NCBI GenBank assembly: GCA_023423795.1
Contig: JAFAEX010000082.1
Span: 1 to 36,172, forward strand
Reading direction: 5' to 3'
Length of the DNA: 36,172 nucleotides
Source of the DNA: Chloroflexota bacterium
Lineage (GTDB): Bacteria > Chloroflexota > Chloroflexia > Thermomicrobiales > UBA6265
In this document: positions 31,060-36,172 of the stretch, one piece after another
Numbering within the stretch: the stretch's first letter is position 1
How the letters are laid out: every line of letters begins with the position of its first letter
The notes under the pieces: generated by a model
The model's database searches: none
Seen by the model: the letters and a program-made list of their open reading frames with translations, nothing else
Told to the model about the DNA's origin: nothing
Program-made: the position numbers and the translations under genes

Positions 31060-31932
31060 TCAGGCGGGTCCGCGAGCCTGGCCGCCGGTCCGCTCGTCGG
31101 GAGGTGTCCGCCAGATCCGCACGTCGGTGTCCGCCGGCCATTCGGCGAACCGGCCATCGGGCGAGGCGTCATGCAGGAGCCGGCGAAGGTCGGACTCGAA
31201 CGCGTCGCGGCGGTCGCCGAACAGGTGCGGCGCGGAGCCAGAAAGCGACCAGACCCACGCCACCACGTCGTCCTCGTCCATGACTCGCGGTCCGCCCGGC
31301 GGCAGCGCCAGCCGCTCCGGGCCGGCGAAGCCCGCCGCGGCCAGAACGCGCTCCTCGTCGCCCGGGGTGCCGTGCCGTAGCAGCCCCTGGCCTGCCCGCC
31401 GCACGGGCCCCAGCCAGTCCCGGATCAGGGCCTCGATCGCGACGTACGGCGGCTCCGGGCGGGTCAGTGGCGGACGCGCCGCCGGAGGTTCCTTGACATC
31501 GGCCACGAGGACGCAGGCCCCGCCCGGTTCGAGCATCTCCCGCACGGCCGCCGCCACCCGCGGCCGGTCCATCCAGTGGAACGACTGCCCAAACGTTGCG
31601 AGCCGGAACCGGCCCAGGTCGGCCGGCAGGTCTTCGCCGCGGGCACGCACCCAGCGCACGTTGCCGATGCCGGCCGCGTCGGCCCGCCGCGCCGCCTCCG
31701 CCAGCATGCCGGGGTCGGGATCGACGCCGACCGCCTCGGCGACGAGCGGCGCCAGCGGCAGCGTGAGCACGCCCGGCCCGCAGCCGACATCGATCAATCG
31801 ACCACGACCGGCGAGGGAAAGCAGGTTCGCCAACGCGTCGGCGAGCCCCGGCGCGTACGGCGGTCGCCCACGGACGTAGTAGGGCGCGCTGCCGAGATAG
31901 AGGGTTTCGTCCCACGCCCAGCCTTCGGGCAT
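31060..31932 (-). CDS. Class I SAM-dependent methyltransferase
   Basis: A 290-residue soluble methyltransferase. Motif I is RLIDVGCGPGVLTLPLA (45-61), followed by the acidic EAVGVDPDPGMLAEA and the motif FGQSFHWMDRP typical of the Methyltransf_11 (UbiE-like) group. The ATG at 31932 follows GGGAGGTG. Substrate unknown. The 223-bp gap to the divergent F420/PPOX gene (31933-32155) should hold both promoters. Confidence 0.85.
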   Translation of the reverse strand: MPEGWAWDETLYLGSAPYYVRGRPPYAPGLADALANLLSLAGRGRLIDVGCGPGVLTLPLAPLVAEAVGVDPDPGMLAEAARRADAAGIGNVRWVRARGEDLPADLGRFRLATFGQSFHWMDRPRVAAAVREMLEPGGACVLVADVKEPPAARPPLTRPEPPYVAIEALIRDWLGPVRRAGQGLLRHGTPGDEERVLAAAGFAGPERLALPPGGPRVMDEDDVVAWVWSLSGSAPHLFGDRRDAFESDLRRLLHDASPDGRFAEWPADTDVRIWRTPPDERTGGQARGPA

Positions 31933-32155
31933 CGCGCACCTCCCGCCGGCGGCTCCGTCGGCACGCCGTTCGTCGTTCGAACCTCGCGCGGCGCGGAGCC
32001 GCGTCCCGCCCGGATCGATCCAACCCGTCCGCCGACGGCGTGGCTCAGCCCAGTTCTGGTAGCAACTTCCCGTATGGTAGTATCGCGCCGCGATGGCGCT
32101 TTCGTGACGCGGGCGGACGGACCCCGCGCGGCGCCGCCGGAGGGTTTGCGATCCC

Positions 32156-32554
32156 ATGTCCACCGTCATCCCCGACGACAAGCGCGACCTGCTCGATTCG
32201 ACGGCGCTGGCCCACGTCGCCACCATCGGCCCGGACGGCGAGCCGCAGAACAACCCGGTCTGGTTCGGCTGGGACGGCGAACTGCTCAGCTTCAGCCAGA
32301 CCACCGGCCGCCAGAAGTACCGCAACGTCCAGCGCGAGCCGCGCGTCGCCCTCTCGATCGTCGATCCCGCCAACCCGTACCGCTACCTGGAGATCCGCGG
32401 CACCGTCGAGCGCATCGACCCCGACCCGGAGCGCGCCTTCATCAACAGCATGGCCAAGAAGTACATGGGCGTCGAGGAGTACCCCTGGCACCAGCCCGGC
32501 GACGAGCGCGTCGTCGTCTACGTCCGCCCGGAACACACCACCAAGATGGGGTAA
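32156..32554 (+). CDS. F420/PPOX-type flavin oxidoreductase
   Basis: A 132-residue split-barrel protein of the pyridoxamine-phosphate-oxidase-like fold, close to F420-dependent PPOX-class enzymes. Matching parts are AHVATIGPDGEPQNNPVWFGW, a KYRNVQREPRVALSIVDP segment and YLEIRGTVERID. Such proteins reduce small substrates with F420H2 or flavin. It ends close to a strong hairpin terminator. Cofactor is inferred from family resemblance. Confidence 0.88.
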   Translation: MSTVIPDDKRDLLDSTALAHVATIGPDGEPQNNPVWFGWDGELLSFSQTTGRQKYRNVQREPRVALSIVDPANPYRYLEIRGTVERIDPDPERAFINSMAKKYMGVEEYPWHQPGDERVVVYVRPEHTTKMG

Positions 32555-32570
32555 ACCGCCCACATGCGGC

Positions 32571-32606
32571 AAACGGCCCGGCGGGTTGCGATCCGCCGGG
32601 CCGTTT
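32571..32606. terminator. Bidirectional intrinsic terminator
   Basis: A perfect 14-bp stem, aaacggcccggcgg / ccgccgggccgttt, with an 8-base loop and a T-run beginning on the right side. It lies between convergent genes and starts 17 bp after the F420/PPOX stop. It can serve both strands because the stem begins with AAA and ends with TTT. Confidence 0.9.
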
Positions 32607-32658
32607 CGTATCGGAACCGCAGCGAAACTGATGCGGTTGCCGGCGTCCGCGACGTCGC

Positions 32659-33018
32659 TCAGGCCGCCGCCAGCGCTTCCGCCACCGCGCCCAGCAGCCG
32701 CTCCCGCCGCAGCGGGTGGGGCACGAACGGCACCCCCGGCACCTTCACCGGGTCGGCCGATGCGCTGAAGAGCACCACCGGCAGCGGAACCGCCGCGGCG
32801 CGCAGCCGTCCCGCCAATTCAAGACCGCTCATGCCCGGCATCACCAGGTCGCTGACCACCACCGCCGGCACGTCCCGCGCGACTTCCGCCAACGCTTCCG
32901 TCCCATCGGCCGCCGTGCGCACGTCGTAGCCGTGCCGCCGCAGCACGCGCGCCACGAGGTCGCGGATGTGGGGATCGTCGTCCACGACGAGGGCGGTGGG
33001 AACGGCATGCTCGGCCAC
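32659..33018 (-). CDS. Single-domain response regulator (atypical)
   Basis: A 119-residue CheY-like receiver. Acidic pocket VVDDDPHIRD (13-15), phosphoacceptor Asp57 in VVSDLVMPGMSG and switch Ser85 in LFSAS are present. The conserved lysine that normally precedes proline near residue 101 is histidine (FVPHPLRRERLL). Without a DNA-binding domain it acts through a partner. The GTG at 33018 follows GAGGAG. It is divergent from the membrane histidine kinase starting at 33412, a likely cognate pair. Confidence 0.88.
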   Translation of the reverse strand: MAEHAVPTALVVDDDPHIRDLVARVLRRHGYDVRTAADGTEALAEVARDVPAVVVSDLVMPGMSGLELAGRLRAAAVPLPVVLFSASADPVKVPGVPFVPHPLRRERLLGAVAEALAAA

Positions 33019-33411
33019 GGGCAGGGCTCCTCGGATCGACGGTCCATGTGGTGCGAAGCGTACGGTGACGACCTGACACCGAGGTTGCCGAGGGGTGAAA
33101 TCGTGGTGAACGACCAGGACCCCGCCACGCCGCGGGGTTACCGCCACCCCGTTTGCGTCTTCCGTGCCGGGCCGGTTGGCGCCGAAGCGCCGCCGCCCCA
33201 ATCTGGCTCAATCGCGGGATGTTCCGAACGCCGGAATGGCGCACCATTGCTGGTCGGATTCGTCCGCGTGCCCCGGATTCGCTGATGGCAGGCCCAACCG
33301 GCGCCCCAGAACCCAACCGTCCGGCAGGACACCGCGCCGCTCCCGGCGGCGCGGCAGGGGCCGATGCGCGCCGTCGGGCGCTGCCCGCCGCCGAACGGCG
33401 AGGGGGTTGAC
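33019..33411. other. Divergent promoter region
   Basis: The 393-bp gap between the response regulator and the histidine kinase. Only weakly repeat-like sequence occurs (around 33210-33300, similar in style to family 3). No gene, RNA or clear operator was seen. Confidence 0.55.
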
Positions 33412-36172
33412 GTGCGGCTGCGAGCACCCCTCCTCGTGATCCTGCTCGGGCTGGTGGGCATCGCCGCCTACCTGCCGGTGGCGACCTCGCCGTTCGGCGC
33501 GCTGCTCTACGACGCGATGGCCTTCGGCGCCGCCGCCATCATCCTGCTCCGGGTCTGGCGCAGCCGCCCGGCCGATCCCCTGCCGTGGGTGCTCATCGCC
33601 GCCGGCATCGCCTGCTCCGCCACCGGCGACGCGCTCTTCTTCGCGCTCGAAGCGACGCTCGGCGAGGTCCCGGTGCCGTCCTGGGCCGACGTCCTGTACC
33701 TGGCGAGTTACCCCCTGCTCGCGGCCGGGTTCTGGCTGCGCGGACGCGACCCCCGCAACACCCGGGCCGGGTTGCTCGACGGCGCCGTGCTGGTCGCCGC
33801 CGCCGGCCTGCTGGCGTGGGTCTTCCTGATGGAACCGTACGCCGCCGATCCCGCGCTCGACACTGCCGCCACGGTGGTCGCCATCGCCTACCCGCTGGCC
33901 GACCTGCTGCTGCTGGCGGCGGTCGTCCGCACCGCGGTCGCCGGGCGGGTACGCACCCCGGCCGACCTCGTGCTGGCGGGCGGCATCGCCGTCCTGATGA
34001 CCGCCGATGTCCTCTACGTTTCGGCCTACCTCGACGGCTGGTACGCCACCGGCAGCCTGCTGGACGGCTTCTGGCTGCTGTCCTACCTGCTGATCGCCGC
34101 CGCGTCCCTGCTGCCGTCGGCGCTTGAACCCGTGCGGGCCAGCGCCTCGGACCGGCTCGCCGCCGGCCGGGTCGTCCTGCTGGCCGGGGCCACGCTCATC
34201 GGTCCCGTCCTCATCATCGCCAGCGAGCGGGGCGGCCCGCCGGTCAACGCGGTCGTCGCCGCCGGCGTCACCGGGCTGCTCATCGTGCTGGTCTTCGCCC
34301 GCGTCGCCGGGCTGGCCAACCGCCTCGACCTCGCCCTCGCCGCCAGCCGCACCGACGAGGAACGGCTGCGGCGGGCGCTCGACGCCGCCGGCATGGCGAC
34401 CTGGGAGTGGGACATCGCGACCGGGACCGTCGTCCGCTCGGACCGGATGCCGGGCCTCTACGGCGTCGCGGACCCGGACCCGGGAACCGATGCGGACCGC
34501 TACCAGCGGCTCGTCCACCCCGCCGACCGGCCGCGCATCGCCGAGGCCGACCGCCGCGTGCTCGAAGGCGGCGAACGGTTCGCCGTCGAGTACCGGATCG
34601 TCACCCCGGGCGGCGAGGTGCGCTGGCTGCGCGAGCGCGGCGAGGCCGACCGCGACGCCGCCGGCCGGGCGCTGCGCGTGCGCGGCGTCACCCAGGACGT
34701 GACCGCCATCAAGCAGGCCGAAGCCGAACTGGTGGGCGAACGGGACCTGCTGCAGGCCGTGCTCGACCACCTGCCGGACGCGGTCTACGTCAAGGATGCC
34801 CACCACCGGTTCGTCCGCCTCAACAAGGCGGCCGCCGCCGAACTCGGCCTCGCCGACCGGCACGCCGCCCTCGGCCGCGGCGACCGGGATTTCCGCCCCG
34901 CCGCCGACACGGTCGCGACCGCGGCCGAAGAGCGCCGCATCCTCGAAACCGGCGAGCCGCTCGTGGAGCGGCCCTACGAGCAGGAGCACGCGGGTGGCTT
35001 CACGTCCCTCCTCGTCACCAAGGTGCCGCTGCGCGACCGGGACGGCCGCATCGTCGGGCTGGTCGGGGTCAACCGGAACGTGACCGCGCAGCGCCGGGCC
35101 GAGGAGGCGCGCCGCGAGGCCGAGGAGCGGTTCCGGACCCTCGTCGAGGAACTGCCGCTGCTGGTCTACGTCCACCCCCTCACCGGCAGCGATGCCCCCT
35201 ACGCCGGCCCGCAAGCCCGCTCGATGTTCGGGTACGAACCGGACGAATGGCGGGCTACCTGGCTGGAGCGCGTGCATCCGGAGGACCGGCCGCGCCTGCT
35301 GGCGGAGATGGAGCGCGACGACGCCGGCGGCACGTCCTTCCACATGGAGTACCGCGAACGCACCCGCGACGGCCGCTGGCTCTGGGTGCTGGACGAAGCG
35401 GTCCTGGTCCGCCGCGCCGACGGCACGCCGCGCTATTGGCTCGGGGCCAAACTGGACGTCACCGAGCGTCGCCGCCTCGAAACGCAACTGGCGGAGGCCG
35501 AAACCCGCTACCAGTCGCTGGTCGAGCAGTTGCCGGCCGTCGTCTACACCGCCTCGCTCGACCCGGCCGCACCGATCCGCTACGTCAGCCCGCAAGCGGA
35601 AACGCTGTTCGGCTACCCCGCCGCGACCCTGGTGGAACACCCCGACTTCTGGCGGCATGTCGTCCACCCCGACGACCGCGACCGGGTGACGGCCGCGCAC
35701 GTTCGCGCGATCGCCAGCGGAGCGCGCCTCGACGAGGAGTACCGGGTCGTCGCCCGCGACGGCCGCGTCGTCTGGGTGCGCGACGAAGCGGTGCTGGTGC
35801 GCGACGCCGCCGGGCGCCCCGCCTGGCGGCAGGGCCTGGTGATCGACATCGGCGAGCGCAAGCGCCACGAAGCGGACCTCGTCGCCGCCAAGGAGGCCGC
35901 CGAGGAGGCGAGCCGGCTCAAGAGCGCGTTTCTGTCCACCATGAGCCACGAGTTGCGGACGCCGCTGAACGCGATCATCGGCTACGCCCACCTGCTGCTG
36001 GACGGCATGGCCGGGGACCTGACCGAGGCGCAGACGGACGACGTGCGCCAGATCGCCGCCGGGGCCGACCGCCTGCTGGCGCTCATCAACGACGTGCTGG
36101 ACCTGTCCCGGATCGAGGCCGGGCGCATCGAACTGGACCTCCAGCCGACCGAGCTGTCCGAGGTGCTGGAAC
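33412..36172 (+). CDS. Membrane multi-PAS histidine kinase, 3' truncated by the window
   Basis: 920 residues are visible before the window ends. It opens with about nine transmembrane helices (about 3-300), including the motif PSWADVLYLASYPLLAAGF that marks a membrane sensor region of Chloroflexota and Actinobacteria kinases and cyclases. Four PAS domains follow (about 320-430, 445-560, 565-690, 700-820), closing with PAC motifs such as DVTERRRLE. HisKA holds His846 in FLSTMSHELRTPLNAIIGY. The ATPase domain lies past 36172. The GTG start has GAGGGGG upstream. Divergent from the receiver gene at 32659-33018. Confidence 0.92.
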   Translation, partial: MRLRAPLLVILLGLVGIAAYLPVATSPFGALLYDAMAFGAAAIILLRVWRSRPADPLPWVLIAAGIACSATGDALFFALEATLGEVPVPSWADVLYLASYPLLAAGFWLRGRDPRNTRAGLLDGAVLVAAAGLLAWVFLMEPYAADPALDTAATVVAIAYPLADLLLLAAVVRTAVAGRVRTPADLVLAGGIAVLMTADVLYVSAYLDGWYATGSLLDGFWLLSYLLIAAASLLPSALEPVRASASDRLAAGRVVLLAGATLIGPVLIIASERGGPPVNAVVAAGVTGLLIVLVFARVAGLANRLDLALAASRTDEERLRRALDAAGMATWEWDIATGTVVRSDRMPGLYGVADPDPGTDADRYQRLVHPADRPRIAEADRRVLEGGERFAVEYRIVTPGGEVRWLRERGEADRDAAGRALRVRGVTQDVTAIKQAEAELVGERDLLQAVLDHLPDAVYVKDAHHRFVRLNKAAAAELGLADRHAALGRGDRDFRPAADTVATAAEERRILETGEPLVERPYEQEHAGGFTSLLVTKVPLRDRDGRIVGLVGVNRNVTAQRRAEEARREAEERFRTLVEELPLLVYVHPLTGSDAPYAGPQARSMFGYEPDEWRATWLERVHPEDRPRLLAEMERDDAGGTSFHMEYRERTRDGRWLWVLDEAVLVRRADGTPRYWLGAKLDVTERRRLETQLAEAETRYQSLVEQLPAVVYTASLDPAAPIRYVSPQAETLFGYPAATLVEHPDFWRHVVHPDDRDRVTAAHVRAIASGARLDEEYRVVARDGRVVWVRDEAVLVRDAAGRPAWRQGLVIDIGERKRHEADLVAAKEAAEEASRLKSAFLSTMSHELRTPLNAIIGYAHLLLDGMAGDLTEAQTDDVRQIAAGADRLLALINDVLDLSRIEAGRIELDLQPTELSEVLE

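Noticed and set aside
33208..35991. Long minus-strand open frame opposite the membrane histidine kinase
   Set aside because: It is antisense to clear PAS, HisKA and transmembrane coding sequence, is dominated by Gly, Asp and Arg, and has no domain motif. It results from the high GC3 of the real gene.

Overview
The window is GC-rich bacterial DNA, probably from a Chloroflexota (Thermomicrobia/Sphaerobacter-like) organism. The support is indirect: an F420-type flavin oxidoreductase, very long PAS/GAF histidine kinases, Tat-exported lipoproteins with Stig1-like cysteine-rich segments, several PCu(A)C copper proteins, and intergenic regions packed with palindromic repeats. No rRNA or tRNA gene was recognised, so the placement is an inference.

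Layout. 1-6.8 kb: a DJ-1/PfpI protein, a full-length MITE-like repeat, a 1724-residue cytoplasmic 3xPAS-6xGAF histidine kinase, and a divergent PRC-barrel-like gene. 6.8-9.7 kb: a GH8 (chitosanase-like) lipoprotein flanked by repeats, with a roughly 1 kb non-coding stretch on its right that looks like a nest of mini-elements inserted into each other. 9.7-13.05 kb: rlmN and two PCu(A)C-like genes, one with an intact copper motif and one without. 13.1-16.9 kb, minus strand: a 134-bp MITE with perfect 18-bp ends, a conserved hypothetical, a DarT-DarG toxin-antitoxin pair with overlapping genes in antitoxin-first order, and a stand-alone PNKP-type 3'-phosphatase of the HAD family. 17-21.4 kb, minus strand: a Tat-exported sulfatase and an IorB/IorA-type molybdenum hydroxylase pair. 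21.7-25.7 kb, minus strand: an McrB-McrC type IV restriction system whose McrB carries an EVE domain. 25.8-30.2 kb, minus strand: a copper-handling and oxidase-assembly cluster (His-rich exported protein, thioredoxin-CcdA fusion, SCO1, double-domain PCu(A)C protein, cupredoxin). 30.4-33 kb: a second full-length MITE-like copy, a small hypothetical, a methyltransferase, the F420/PPOX enzyme with a strong terminator, and a one-domain response regulator. 33.4 kb to the end: a membrane-anchored 4xPAS histidine kinase cut off by the window edge.

How it works together. Four PCu(A)C-like domains, SCO1, a thiol-disulfide relay (Trx-CcdA), a cupredoxin and a His-rich exported protein point to copper capture and delivery to a cytochrome oxidase outside the membrane. 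DarTG and McrBC, about 5 kb apart on one strand, form a small defence island interrupted by metabolic genes. Three dispersed repeat families fill most of the longer gene-free regions. The least explained signals are the antitoxin-first DarTG next to a 3'-phosphatase gene, the apparently permuted PCu(A)C units, and the nested mini-element region at 8.7-9.6 kb.
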